In this document: positions 25,809 through 34,917 of the stretch, in pieces | Layout of the letters: every line of letters starts with the position of its first letter | Numbering within the stretch: the stretch's first letter is position 1 | From: JACPUX01 sp964517465 | GTDB lineage: Bacteria; Pseudomonadota; Gammaproteobacteria; Burkholderiales; Casimicrobiaceae | DNA: 64,000 nt | Assembly: GCA_964517465.1 (NCBI GenBank) | Contig: CAZFEK010000023.1 | Coordinates: forward strand, 4,777 to 68,776 | Direction: 5' to 3' | Program-made: the position numbers and the translations under genes | The notes under the pieces: model-generated | The model's input: only the letters and a program-made list of their open reading frames with translations | What the model was told of the DNA's origin: nothing | Databases searched by the model: none

Positions 25809-27623
25809 ATGTCTCACGCCCTACGCAACATCGCCATCATCGCCCACGTCGATCACGGCAAGACCACCCTGGTCGACAAGCTCCTGCATCAGGCCGGCAC
25901 TTTTGCCGCGCACCAGCATGTGGCCGAGCGGGTGATGGACAGCAACGATCTCGAGCGCGAGCGGGGCATTACCATCCTGGCCAAGAACTGCGCCATCGAG
26001 TATCTGGGCACTCATATCAATATCGTCGATACTCCCGGACACGCCGATTTCGGGGGCGAAGTCGAGCGGGTTCTGTCCATGGTCGATGGCGTGCTGCTGC
26101 TCGTCGATGCGGTGGAAGGCCCGATGCCGCAGACGCGCTTCGTCACCAAGAAGGCGCTGGCCCTGGGCTTGAAGCCCATCGTCGTGGTCAACAAAGTCGA
26201 TCGCCCCGGCGCGCGGCCGGATTGGGTGGTGAATCAAACCTTTGAGCTATTCGACAAGCTGGGGGCCAGCGAAGAGCAGCTCGATTTCACCGTGGTTTTT
26301 GCCTCCGCCCTGGAGGGTTGGGCAAGTGCCGATCATTCGGCCCCCGGGACGGACCTGCGCCCCTTGTTTGAGGCCATCCTGTCCCATGTTCCGCCGCCCG
26401 CGGGTAATGCCGATGAGCCGCTGCAACTTCAGATCAGCGCCCTCGACTACTCTTCCTACGTCGGCCGCCTGGGCATAGGCCGCATTCGCCGCGGCGAGTT
26501 GAAGCCAGGACAAGAAGTGTTTGTTTTGCATGGCGATCAGGCGCCGCAGCGGGCCAAGATCGGGCAAGTGCTGGCATTTCGCGGCCTGGAGCGGGTTCCG
26601 ATGGAAAGAGCCGCGGCGGGCGACATCGTCATGATCACCGGCATCGCCGAACTGGGGATAGGCACGACCCTGGCTGACGTCGAACACCCGGAGGCTCTGC
26701 CCATGATTGCCGTGGACGAGCCGACCTTAGTGATGCAATTCCAGGTCAATACCTCGCCCTTGGCCGGGCAGGAAGGCAAGTTCGTGACCAGCCGCCAGGT
26801 TCGTGAGCGATTAGAAAAGGAACTGCTCACCAACGTGGCGCTGCGGGTAGAGGAGACGGCGGACACCGACGTCTTCATGGTTTCCGGCCGCGGGGAGTTG
26901 CATCTCACGATTCTCCTGGAAAACATGCGCCGCGAAGGTTACGAGCTTGCGGTCTCCAGACCGCGCGTGTTGCTCCGGGAAATCGGCGGGGTGAGCTGCG
27001 AGCCTTATGAAATGCTTACCGTGGACGTTGAAGAGGCGCACCAGGGCGGAGTGATGGAGGCGCTGGGTTTTCGCCGCGGCGAACTGCACAACATGGAGTC
27101 CGATGCTCGCGGCCGCGTGCGCCTCGAATACCGCATTCCGGCCCGCGGCTTGATCGGTTTTCAGAACGAATTCCTCAACTTGACTCGTGGCACCGGTTTG
27201 ATGAGCCACATCTTCGACGACTATGCTCCGGTGCGCGGCGACATGCCGGAGCGGCGCAACGGCGTCCTGGTCTCGGCCGAAGACGGCGAGGCCGTAGCCT
27301 ACGCGCTGTGGAAGCTGCAGGAGCGCGGCCGCATGTTCGTGAACCCCGGCGATCGACTGTACGAGGGCATGGTGATCGGCATTCACTCCCGCGACAACGA
27401 TCTGGTGGTCAATCCGGTGAAGACCAAGCAACTGACCAATATTCGTGCCGCCGGCAAGGACGAAGCCATTTTGCTCACGCCGCCGATTCGCCTGACGCTG
27501 GAATATGCCGTCGAATTCATCGCCGATGACGAATTAGTGGAGATTACGCCCAAAACCATACGCGTGCGCAAGCGCCACCTCAAGGAGCATGAGCGGCGCA
27601 AAGCCGCGCGAGGATCGGCCTGA
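25809..27623 (+). CDS. typA: Ribosome-associated translational GTPase TypA/BipA
   Basis: TypA (604 residues) is an EF-G-like GTPase that helps 50S assembly at low temperature and stress responses. G1 is AHVDHGKTTLVD, G2 RGITI, G3 DTPGHADFGGEV and G4 NKVD. The C-terminal domain unique to BipA is present (RGLIGFQNEFLNLTRGTG, then residues KTKQLTNIRAAGKDE). ATG 25809 gives the family start MSHALRNIAIIAHV. It is divergent from rhlE, also a cold-related ribosome factor. Confidence 0.97.
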   Translation: MSHALRNIAIIAHVDHGKTTLVDKLLHQAGTFAAHQHVAERVMDSNDLERERGITILAKNCAIEYLGTHINIVDTPGHADFGGEVERVLSMVDGVLLLVDAVEGPMPQTRFVTKKALALGLKPIVVVNKVDRPGARPDWVVNQTFELFDKLGASEEQLDFTVVFASALEGWASADHSAPGTDLRPLFEAILSHVPPPAGNADEPLQLQISALDYSSYVGRLGIGRIRRGELKPGQEVFVLHGDQAPQRAKIGQVLAFRGLERVPMERAAAGDIVMITGIAELGIGTTLADVEHPEALPMIAVDEPTLVMQFQVNTSPLAGQEGKFVTSRQVRERLEKELLTNVALRVEETADTDVFMVSGRGELHLTILLENMRREGYELAVSRPRVLLREIGGVSCEPYEMLTVDVEEAHQGGVMEALGFRRGELHNMESDARGRVRLEYRIPARGLIGFQNEFLNLTRGTGLMSHIFDDYAPVRGDMPERRNGVLVSAEDGEAVAYALWKLQERGRMFVNPGDRLYEGMVIGIHSRDNDLVVNPVKTKQLTNIRAAGKDEAILLTPPIRLTLEYAVEFIADDELVEITPKTIRVRKRHLKEHERRKAARGSA

Positions 27624-27706
27624 TACAGCGCGGCGCTGGGTTCACCATGTCCTGGGTCAGAAAAAACCGATATCATTGACAAGTTGACTGACTCTCGAAT
27701 CGGGTG

Positions 27707-28030
27707 ATGGCAGAAGAACAGCGAAAGTTTCCGCGCCGACCGCTCAAGCGCCAAGCGCGGGTAATCACCCGCAACAACCCTCCCGTGAACGGGATGACCT
27801 TGGACGTTTCCGCGGGCGGGGTGTGCCTGATACTCGAACGGCAATTGCCCGCCGGCGCGCCCTGTGCGGTGAGTTTCGACATCCCGGTCAATGCCTTCAA
27901 GCAAAGCGTTTCCGCGGTTGCACGCGTCGCCTGGTCGATTTGCGGCAGCGAGGGCTTCAAAACCGGGCTGCAGTTCACCGAAATCGATCCGGCCAGCGCA
28001 ACCGCCATCGCCCGCTACGTTGCCGGCTGA
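27707..28030 (+). CDS. Small single-domain PilZ protein (c-di-GMP receptor)
   Basis: The 107-residue protein is a stand-alone PilZ domain. Both c-di-GMP-binding motifs are intact: R11-x3-R15 (RPLKR) and D33-x-S35-x2-G38 (DVSAGG), 17 residues apart as in canonical receptors. The ATG at 27707 is preferred to an overlapping GTG at 27704. It lies 83 bases after typA and converges on the LytTR regulator gene (six-base gap). Its output partner cannot be told from sequence. Confidence 0.9.
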   Translation: MAEEQRKFPRRPLKRQARVITRNNPPVNGMTLDVSAGGVCLILERQLPAGAPCAVSFDIPVNAFKQSVSAVARVAWSICGSEGFKTGLQFTEIDPASATAIARYVAG

Positions 28031-28036
28031 GGATAT

Positions 28037-28792
28037 TCACATTTGTTTGAAGAGGTGAGCAAAACTGCGGCTCACTTCCAACTTTTCCTCGCGTCCTTTT
28101 AGCAGCACCCGCTGTCGGCCTTGGAGATCGCGGCTAATGCCGGCAATGGCCTTGGTGTTGACCAGTATGGCGCGGTGAATTTGCCAGAAACGGTCTGGGT
28201 CTAGCTCTTCGACCAGTTCCTTGATCGGCTTGCGGATCAGGCTTTCCCCGTCGGTGGTGACCACGCGGGTGTATTTGTCCTCGGCGCGAAAAAAGAGAAT
28301 CTCGTCCGTGGGGATCATGCGCAAGAGATTGCCGCGAGTTGCCTGAATCCATTCCAGGAAACGCTTGCCTTTGGATTCAAGCTTCGCGGCGAGGCGGTCG
28401 ATCAGCGCCTGCATGTCTTCCGGCGGTTGGGTCTCGCGGGCCTCCAAGCGTTCCCGGGTTCGCGCCAGACGTTCGTCTTCGACCGGTTTGAGCAAATAAT
28501 CTACGGCGCCTTCGTCGAAGGCGGCAACGGCGTACTCGTCGTAGGCAGTTACGAAAACCACCTGAGTGCGGGCGCATACGCGGCGTGCCACCTCTATGCC
28601 CGACAGACCCGGCATGCGGATGTCGAGAAAAGCGACGTCCGGGCACTGCTCCTCGACCATTTCTTGCGCCTCGTCACCGTTTTTTGCCTCGGCGATGATC
28701 TCCAGTTCCGGCCAGACGCGGGCGAGAGCGGCACGCAACTGCTCGCGCATCAGGCGTTCGTCATCGGCAATCAGCGCCCGTTTCATTCCCAT
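28037..28792 (-). CDS. LytTR-family response regulator (AlgR-like)
   Basis: The 251-residue regulator has a CheY-like receiver with acidic pair D10-D11 and phosphoacceptor D57 (AFLDIRMPG), T/S and K in FVTAYDEY and LLKPV, and a C-terminal LytTR DNA-binding domain (about 145-250, RAEDKYTRVVTTDGESLIR broken across its strands). ATG 28792 is chosen because GGAGG lies eight bases upstream; another ATG is two codons later. The gene overlaps the kinase gene by 32 bases. It is AlgR-like in build; AlgR in Pseudomonas controls minor-pilin genes, and such an operon lies 17 kb away here. Confidence 0.92.
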   Translation of the reverse strand: MGMKRALIADDERLMREQLRAALARVWPELEIIAEAKNGDEAQEMVEEQCPDVAFLDIRMPGLSGIEVARRVCARTQVVFVTAYDEYAVAAFDEGAVDYLLKPVEDERLARTRERLEARETQPPEDMQALIDRLAAKLESKGKRFLEWIQATRGNLLRMIPTDEILFFRAEDKYTRVVTTDGESLIRKPIKELVEELDPDRFWQIHRAILVNTKAIAGISRDLQGRQRVLLKGREEKLEVSRSFAHLFKQM

Positions 28793-30089
28793 CGCGCACT
28801 CCTCCTTCCGGCGAGCAGCAGGTCTGCGCGCCACTCGGTTGTATTTTGGTCTCTATCGGCAAGACCAGGGTGACCCTGGCTCCCGGCGCGTTGTCCACCA
28901 CCTCGAGCCGGGCGCGCTCGCCGTATTGCAATGCGAGGCGTTCGCGGATGTTCGCGAGCCCAACGCCTTTGCCGGGTGCGGCTGAGAAACCGATGCCATT
29001 GTCGCTCACGCTGAGCCTGATTTCCGCTCCTTCCCGCCAGGCCTTGATTTCGACTCGGCCGCCTTCCGGCTTGGGTTCGAGCCCGTGCTTGATCGCGTTT
29101 TCCACCAGCGTAGGCAGCATCATCGGTGGAAAAGGCAGGTCGGCAAGCTCAGGAGGAATATCGAAGTCGAAGGACAAGCGTTCTTCCATGCGCATTTGCA
29201 AAATACTGAGATAGGAACGGGCCAGTTCGACCTCGCGTGCCAGCGTCGAGCCGAACTCTCTCATCTGGGGCATGGCCGCTCGGAGGTACTGGATGAGGTG
29301 CTTCTGCATGCGGGAGGCGGCTGCCGGCTCGGTCTGAATGAGGTGGTCCACGCTGGCCAAAGTGTTGAACAGGAAGTGCGGTTCGATTTGGGCCTGCAGC
29401 ATGGCGAGCCGCGCTTCGGTCGCCTCTTGCGCGAGCCGGGCGCAACTCGCTTCGAGGCGCGAATTTTCCGCGGCCCGCTCGGCGACGCGGCGGCGACCGC
29501 CCAGCGCTTTGGCCACGGCCAGGGTCAGCAAGAGCGAAGCGGTGAGGCCTGCCGCCAAGCCGTTGACCTGCAGGCGGTAGTGGGAGGTCTCTTGATCGAC
29601 CGCGTCGGCAATGGTGCTGTTGAGCGCCCGCGTGAGTTCTTGGCCCAAATCCTCGGCCGCGCCGGCGCCGGGCAGGGGCAGCGGCGGGGCACCGGCACGC
29701 GCGCGCTCCTCGTTCTGTTGCAAGATTTCCTTCCGGGTTTCGGCCAGGCCGGCCCGTTTCTCGATCAGCGCCTCGACGCGTTCGAGCGCTTGTTCGAGCT
29801 TGCGGCTCGCCTGGTCGATCTCCCGTCCGGCAACGATCACTTTGAGGCGGGCCCTTTCCAGTTTTTGATCCATGGGCTCTTGCCCGGCCTGCGGGTCACT
29901 ATTCGGCTTCGCTCCGGCCAAAATGCGGGTGACTTGAGTGCGCAGCTCGGGTTCGGCCGGTTCGCGGGAAGCGGTGATTTGCCCCGTCGAATAGGCGATC
30001 ACGGTCAAGATCAACACTGCGAATAACAGAAAGCGGGGCCAGCTGAGGCGGTTTAGTGCGTCGCCCAAATGGCGGATCAAGGCGGCCAT
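28761..30089 (-). CDS. LytS/AlgZ-type sensor histidine kinase
   Basis: The 442-residue kinase has a TM segment at about 19-34, a coiled-coil-rich region of some 130 residues with a proline-rich stretch, and a second TM segment near 176-194. The His_kinase domain follows with phosphoacceptor H238 in IEPHFLFNTL, the LytS signature. The ATPase N box (LVENAIKHGLEPK) and G box (DNGIGF, GVGLANIRERL) are intact. GGAG lies seven bases before ATG 30089. It is the upstream partner of the LytTR regulator and is divergent from rmuC. Confidence 0.92.
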   Translation of the reverse strand: MAALIRHLGDALNRLSWPRFLLFAVLILTVIAYSTGQITASREPAEPELRTQVTRILAGAKPNSDPQAGQEPMDQKLERARLKVIVAGREIDQASRKLEQALERVEALIEKRAGLAETRKEILQQNEERARAGAPPLPLPGAGAAEDLGQELTRALNSTIADAVDQETSHYRLQVNGLAAGLTASLLLTLAVAKALGGRRRVAERAAENSRLEASCARLAQEATEARLAMLQAQIEPHFLFNTLASVDHLIQTEPAAASRMQKHLIQYLRAAMPQMREFGSTLAREVELARSYLSILQMRMEERLSFDFDIPPELADLPFPPMMLPTLVENAIKHGLEPKPEGGRVEIKAWREGAEIRLSVSDNGIGFSAAPGKGVGLANIRERLALQYGERARLEVVDNAPGARVTLVLPIETKIQPSGAQTCCSPEGGVRDGNETGADCR

Positions 30090-30253
30090 GGTTTGCTCCG
30101 AAGCAGATGCCGTGAAAGGTATGCCAAGCTGAGCGCGGCGGCAATGGCCGCGGGATAGGACGCCAGAAGGATAGCGCAGGGCGCAAATGCACGGCGCAGG
30201 GCGCCATCCGTGGCGGTGCTAAACTCCGGCTTTGCCGGAAGTTGGAGGTCGGT

Positions 30254-31642
30254 TTGACCAGTCTGGAGTTTTGGATCTTCGCCGGGTTTGTGCTTCTGAC
30301 CCTGGTGCTGCTTGGTTTTGCGGCAAACCAGGCGAGGGCGCTGCGCCGTTTGGATCAAGGCTTGGAAGAGCGCCATCGAACCATGCTCGCGGACTTTCAC
30401 CAAGGCCTGGCGGCGCAGACCGAGAGGCTGGCGCGCGGCGGGCTGGACAGTTCTGAACGCCTCCACCTCGCGGTTTCACGCGAGCTCGCGGCCACCCGCG
30501 AAGGTCTCGCGAATTTTGAGCGGGTCATGGCGGAGCAGCTCGTCCAAAGCCGGGAGCTTACGGCGGCTCGCTTGGCAGAACTCTCGCACGGGCTTCAAAC
30601 CCGTCAGGAAGCGCTGCGCGCAGAACTGGTCGAGCAACTGCTGACCCGGCTTACCGAGCATGCCCGTGCCGAGCGGGAAATGCTGCAGACCACGCTCAAA
30701 GCGATCAGCGCCCAGCTCGCCGAGCGGGTCGAGGGCCTGACTCGCGGCGTCGATGCACGCTTGGAGCAGATTTCGGGCAAGGTGAACGAGCGCCTGGAAG
30801 AAGGCTTCAAGAAGACCAATGAAACCTTCGTCAGCGTCATGGCCCGGTTGGCGACCATCGACGAGGCGCAAAAGAAGATCGACGGTTTGACCAGCAATGT
30901 GGTGAGCCTGCAGCAGCTATTGGGGGACAAGCGCTCGCGGGGAGCCTTCGGCGAGGTGCAGCTCGAAGCCCTGGTGCGTAATATCCTCCCCGCCGGCGCA
31001 TACGCTTTTCAGGCGACGCTGCCCACGGGCGCGCGCGCCGATTGCTTGCTCCACCTTCCTGAACCGACCGGGAAAGTGGCGGTGGATGCCAAGTTCCCGC
31101 TGGAGAACTACCACCGGCTTACCGAAGCAAACGCGAGCGAGGCTGAGCGAGGCCAGGCAGCGCGCGCTTTTCGAACGGACCTCAGGCGGCATATCGACGC
31201 CATCGCCGAAAAATACATCGTGCCGGGCGTGACCTCGGACGGCGCGGTGCTTTTCCTTCCGGCCGAGGCGGTTTTTTCCGAAATTCACGCCCATCACGGC
31301 GAAGTGGTGGACTATGCGATGCAGCGCCGGGTTTGGCTGGTTTCGCCCACCACCCTGATGGCGGTGCTCAATACCGCTCGGGCGGTCCTGCGCGATGTGG
31401 AGACGCGCAAGCAGATTCACATCATCAAAGACGAATTGGGCAAGCTCGGCAAAGAGTTCGGGCGTTTCGACGAACGCATGAAGAAGCTTGCCCAGCACAT
31501 TCGCCTGGCGCATGAGGACGCCGAGCAGGTCAGCGTGACTTCCGAGAAAATCAGCCGGCGTTTTGCGCAGATCGAGCGCGCAGAGTTGGCGGTCGAGGGC
31601 GGCGCGACACCCCAGCTCGTGCCTCCCGCCGAGGAGTCTTGA
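30254..31642 (+). CDS. rmuC: DNA recombination protein RmuC
   Basis: RmuC limits recombination at inverted repeats and has a PD-(D/E)XK-like nuclease core. The 462-residue protein has an N-terminal membrane anchor (FWIFAGFVLLTLVLLGFAA), a long coiled coil to about residue 210, and the conserved core GAFGEVQLEALVRNILP and VAVDAKFPLENY. The start is taken as TTG 30254 because GGAGG lies five bases before it; an in-frame TTG at 30242 would lack that spacing. Its stop overlaps mtfA (TGATG). Confidence 0.9.
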   Translation: MTSLEFWIFAGFVLLTLVLLGFAANQARALRRLDQGLEERHRTMLADFHQGLAAQTERLARGGLDSSERLHLAVSRELAATREGLANFERVMAEQLVQSRELTAARLAELSHGLQTRQEALRAELVEQLLTRLTEHARAEREMLQTTLKAISAQLAERVEGLTRGVDARLEQISGKVNERLEEGFKKTNETFVSVMARLATIDEAQKKIDGLTSNVVSLQQLLGDKRSRGAFGEVQLEALVRNILPAGAYAFQATLPTGARADCLLHLPEPTGKVAVDAKFPLENYHRLTEANASEAERGQAARAFRTDLRRHIDAIAEKYIVPGVTSDGAVLFLPAEAVFSEIHAHHGEVVDYAMQRRVWLVSPTTLMAVLNTARAVLRDVETRKQIHIIKDELGKLGKEFGRFDERMKKLAQHIRLAHEDAEQVSVTSEKISRRFAQIERAELAVEGGATPQLVPPAEES

Positions 31643-32427
31643 TGTTCGAGCGGTTCCGGCGCTGGCGGCGGGAGCGCACGCTGGAGCGGTTTGCGTTACC
31701 CGACGATCTTTGGCAGGAAGCGCTCGATCGCCTGGAATTCCTCAAAGATTTCACGCCTCAGGAAATCGTCCGCCTGCGCGAATTGGTGACGCTGTTTCTG
31801 AACGGAAAAACCATCATCGGCGCCAGAGAGTTTGTGGTCACACCTCTGATGCGGGTCGTGATCGCGCTGCAAGCTTGTGTGCTGGTCCTGGAACTCGATC
31901 TCAGCTTCTACGAGGGCTGGGAGAATGTGATCGTTTATCCTGACGAGTTCGTGCCCGGTTACGAATATGAAGATGAAGCCGGGGTGGTGCATGTGCGCGA
32001 CGATGCCTTGGCCGGCGAGGCCTGGGAAGGGGGGCCGGTGCTGCTGTCCTGGGCTGACGTGGAAGCCAGTGCCAACTGGGAAACCGCGGGGATGAACCTG
32101 GTGATACACGAATTCGCGCACAAGCTCGACATGGCCAATGGCGAAGTGGACGGCATGCCGCCCCTGCCTCAGACGATGTCGCGCGCGGTCTGGGCGGAAG
32201 CCTTGAGCGAAGCCTACCGCGATTTCTGTGCCCGGCTCGACGAGGGCGAGCATACGGCGATCGACCCCTACGCCGGCGAGAATCCGGGCGAGTTTTTTGC
32301 CGTGCTTTCGGAAGTGTTCTTCGTTGATCCGCTGCTGCTCAGGGACGAATACCCCATGGTCTACGAGCAGTTCGCCTTTTTCTACCGGCAGGACCCCGCT
32401 GCCCGATCAGCGCGGCCGTTGCGCTGA
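31642..32427 (+). CDS. mtfA: Zinc peptidase of the MtfA family
   Basis: MtfA in E. coli is a zinc aminopeptidase that binds the repressor Mlc. The 261-residue product has the gluzincin site H156-E-F-A-H160 and a downstream glutamate in NPGEFFAVLSEVFF. The N-terminal helices (PDDLWQEALDRLEFLKDFT) match the family. ATG 31642 overlaps the rmuC stop. Its last 21 bases overlap the convergent mogA gene. An Mlc partner was not seen in the window. Confidence 0.9.
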   Translation: MFERFRRWRRERTLERFALPDDLWQEALDRLEFLKDFTPQEIVRLRELVTLFLNGKTIIGAREFVVTPLMRVVIALQACVLVLELDLSFYEGWENVIVYPDEFVPGYEYEDEAGVVHVRDDALAGEAWEGGPVLLSWADVEASANWETAGMNLVIHEFAHKLDMANGEVDGMPPLPQTMSRAVWAEALSEAYRDFCARLDEGEHTAIDPYAGENPGEFFAVLSEVFFVDPLLLRDEYPMVYEQFAFFYRQDPAARSARPLR

Positions 32428-32958
32428 TTTTGGTCGAAAGACCGGGCAAACCGCCGCGTGCGTTTCGACGTAAGGCCCGCCTATCAGGTCCAGGCAGTAA
32501 GGCACCGCAGGGAAGATGCCATCGAGCGTTTCTTTGATTGCCTTGGGTTGCCCCGGCAAGTTGAGTATCAGGCTGCGGCCGCGGACCACACCCACTTGGC
32601 GGGACAAAATGGCGGTGGGCACATACTTCAAACTCACCGCGCGCATTTGCTCGCCGAATCCGGGTAGCACCTTGTGGGCTACCGCCAGCGTGGCCTCCGG
32701 AGTGACGTCGCGCGCTGCGGGCCCGGTGCCTCCGGTGGTGAGCACGAGATGGCAAGCGGCGACATCGGTCAGCTCGATCAGGGTGCGTTCGATGCTCGCC
32801 TGGTCATCGGGGATGAGGCGAGTTTGGGCGCGCCAGGGGGAGGCGAGCGCCGCGGTGAACCACTCCTGCAGTCCGGGCAGCCCAAGGTCCTGGTAGATCC
32901 CCTGGCTGGCGCGGTCGCTGATGGATACCAATCCCAAGACGAGTTCTTCGTGCTTCAT
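32407..32958 (-). CDS. mogA: Molybdopterin adenylyltransferase
   Basis: MogA adenylates molybdopterin before molybdate insertion, so it serves molybdoenzymes such as the oxidoreductase at 22054-24132. The 183-residue product has the MoCF signature LTTGGTGPAARDVTPEAT (residues about 72-89) and NLPGQPKAIKE for pterin binding. The ATG overlaps the darP stop by four bases (ATGA), so the two are coupled. Its 3' end runs 21 bases into mtfA on the other strand. MogA versus MoaB is inferred from length and context. Confidence 0.88.
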   Translation of the reverse strand: MKHEELVLGLVSISDRASQGIYQDLGLPGLQEWFTAALASPWRAQTRLIPDDQASIERTLIELTDVAACHLVLTTGGTGPAARDVTPEATLAVAHKVLPGFGEQMRAVSLKYVPTAILSRQVGVVRGRSLILNLPGQPKAIKETLDGIFPAVPYCLDLIGGPYVETHAAVCPVFRPKSAQRPR

Positions 32959-33497
32959 GTCGGCGGCGGTGGGTCGAGCAGTGATTTGAGTTCCTGAAAA
33001 AGCAGCCGGTAGTGCTTGGGCGGCTGGGCGGCGGCCCGTTCTTCACCGGCACGCCGAATGAGGTTACGCCAGTGGGAGCGCTCGATTCCCGGGTGCGCGG
33101 CGCAGAGTTCATCGAGCGCCTGGGGCTCATCCAAGAGCCGGTCGCGCCAGTTTTCGAGATGATGCAGCAGCGCCTTTTCGCGGCGCGGGGCCTGAGCCCA
33201 GGCCTCCATTTGTGCGCGCAGGGGCGCAGGGTCGACCTCGCGCATCAATCGGCCCACGTATTGCAACTGTCGGCGCCGCGCCTCGTGGCTGGTAATGCGC
33301 CGAGCCTCGCGGATGGCGTCGCACAAACGCTCGGGAAGGTCCAGTTCGGCCAGTTTTTCCGGGGGCAGCTCGACCAGCGCCTCACCCAGTTCCTGCAAGG
33401 CATGCATCGTTTTCTTGCGACTCGTTTTCGACGGGGGCTCGGCGATATGGTCTGGGGATGGGTTCTGGGAGTGATTCAAGTTCGCGTACCTTTGCAT
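32955..33497 (-). CDS. darP: Ribosome-associated protein DarP (DUF615, YjgA)
   Basis: DarP binds late 50S precursors. The 180-residue product has the family core LVELPPEKLAELDLPERL and RRQLQYVGRLMREVD, with the C-terminal HYRLLFQELKSLL. ATG 33497 (MQRYANLNHSQNP) is chosen since it lies right after the divergent promoter gap; longer in-frame sequence runs through pmbA antisense and is not family-like. The darP/pmbA divergent pair is widespread in Proteobacteria, including E. coli. Confidence 0.9.
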   Translation of the reverse strand: MQRYANLNHSQNPSPDHIAEPPSKTSRKKTMHALQELGEALVELPPEKLAELDLPERLCDAIREARRITSHEARRRQLQYVGRLMREVDPAPLRAQMEAWAQAPRREKALLHHLENWRDRLLDEPQALDELCAAHPGIERSHWRNLIRRAGEERAAAQPPKHYRLLFQELKSLLDPPPPT

Positions 33498-33540
33498 GCT
33501 TCCTGTTATGATAACCCGCTCACAGACCCTCTGACCCGCC

Positions 33541-34887
33541 ATGGCCCAAAACGGTGACGGATTCCCGCTCGACACCGAGCAATTGCGCAGCATCGCCACC
33601 GAAGTATTGGAACGCGCCAAGGCCGCCGGCGCCACGGCCGCCGAAACCGAAGTATCCCAGGCGGTGGGCCAAAGCGTCGGGGTGCGCTTAGGCCAGGTCG
33701 AAACCATCGAATACAACCGCGACAAAGGGGTGGGCATCACCGTCTATCTCGGACAGGCGCGGGGGCATGTGAGCACGGCGGACCTCGGTTCCGAGGCGCT
33801 GACCGCCGCCGTCGACAAAGCGTTGACCATTGCCCGCTACACGGCCGCCGACCCTTGCGCCGGCCTGGCCGAAACCGAGCTACTGGCGCGCGATTGGCCC
33901 GACCTTGCGCTCTCCTTTCCCTGGGCTCTGCCGGCCGAGGATGCCATTTCCCTGGCGAGTGAATGCGAGGCGGCGGCCCTGGGCGTCGATCCGCGCATCA
34001 ACAATAGCGAGGGCGCCAACGTTTCCACTCACCATGCCGAGTTTGTTTACGCCAATTCGGCGGGTTTCTGCGGCGGCTATCGGAGCAGCCGGCACGGCAT
34101 TTCTTGCGCCGTCATTGCCGAAACCGAGGCAGGTATGCAGCGCGACCATTGGTACACCTCGGCGCGCGCCGCCGAAGATCTGCAAGCCGCCGCGGCGGTC
34201 GGGCGCATGGCGGGAGAGCGCGCCCTGCGGCGCCTCGATGCAGTCAAACTCGCCACCCGCCAAGTGCCGGTTCTTTTTGAGGCCCCGGTGGCGACATCGC
34301 TGATCGGACATTTCGTTGCGGCCGCCAGTGGCGGCAGCCTGTACCGAAAAGCTTCTTTTCTGGTGGATCGCCTGGGTCAGCCGGTCTTTTCTCCCCTGGT
34401 CCAGCTCGACGAGGAACCCCACTTGCCGCGCGGTCCGGCCAGCGCACCCTTCGACGACGAAGGAGTTGCGACGCATCCGCGCCAAGTGGTTGTCGACGGG
34501 GTTTTGCAGGGTTATTTTTTGGGCAGCTATTCCGCGCGCAAGCTGGGCCTGCGCAGCACGGGCAACGCGGGGGGGCAGCACAACCTTCTGCTGGCGCACG
34601 GAGGCGAGGATTTCGCCGCCATGTTGCGACGCCTGGATCGCGGCTTGGTCGTGACCGAGCTTCTGGGACAAGGCGTGAATCTCGTCACCGGAGATTATTC
34701 TCGCGGTGCGGTGGGCTTTTGGGTCGAGGACGGCATCATTCAGCATGCCGTGGAAGAGGTCACGATCGCGGGGAATCTGCAGGAGATGTTTCGGCGCATC
34801 GTCGCCGTGGGCGGAGACGTCGACCGCCGCGGCTCCCGCCAATGCGGCTCTATTCTGATCGAAAGCATGACCGTGGCCGGTAGCTGA
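33541..34887 (+). CDS. pmbA: Metalloprotease PmbA (TldE)
   Basis: PmbA forms a heterodimer with TldD, a protease that trims microcin B17 and CcdA. PmbA itself is the non-catalytic half. The 448-residue product has the family segments DKGVGITVYLGQARGHVST, FLGSYSARKLGLRSTGNAGG and SRGAVGFWVEDG. It starts 43 bases from divergent darP. TldD is not in this window, which is common. Confidence 0.94.
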   Translation: MAQNGDGFPLDTEQLRSIATEVLERAKAAGATAAETEVSQAVGQSVGVRLGQVETIEYNRDKGVGITVYLGQARGHVSTADLGSEALTAAVDKALTIARYTAADPCAGLAETELLARDWPDLALSFPWALPAEDAISLASECEAAALGVDPRINNSEGANVSTHHAEFVYANSAGFCGGYRSSRHGISCAVIAETEAGMQRDHWYTSARAAEDLQAAAAVGRMAGERALRRLDAVKLATRQVPVLFEAPVATSLIGHFVAAASGGSLYRKASFLVDRLGQPVFSPLVQLDEEPHLPRGPASAPFDDEGVATHPRQVVVDGVLQGYFLGSYSARKLGLRSTGNAGGQHNLLLAHGGEDFAAMLRRLDRGLVVTELLGQGVNLVTGDYSRGAVGFWVEDGIIQHAVEEVTIAGNLQEMFRRIVAVGGDVDRRGSRQCGSILIESMTVAGS

Positions 34888-34917
34888 CGCAATCCTTCGG
34901 GGGAGGACGAGAGGACC

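Noticed and set aside
27676..27704. A promoter for the small PilZ gene from TTGACA at 27676-27681.
   Set aside because: No -10 hexamer occurs at 16-18 bases; the best AT-rich hexamer is only 13 bases away.
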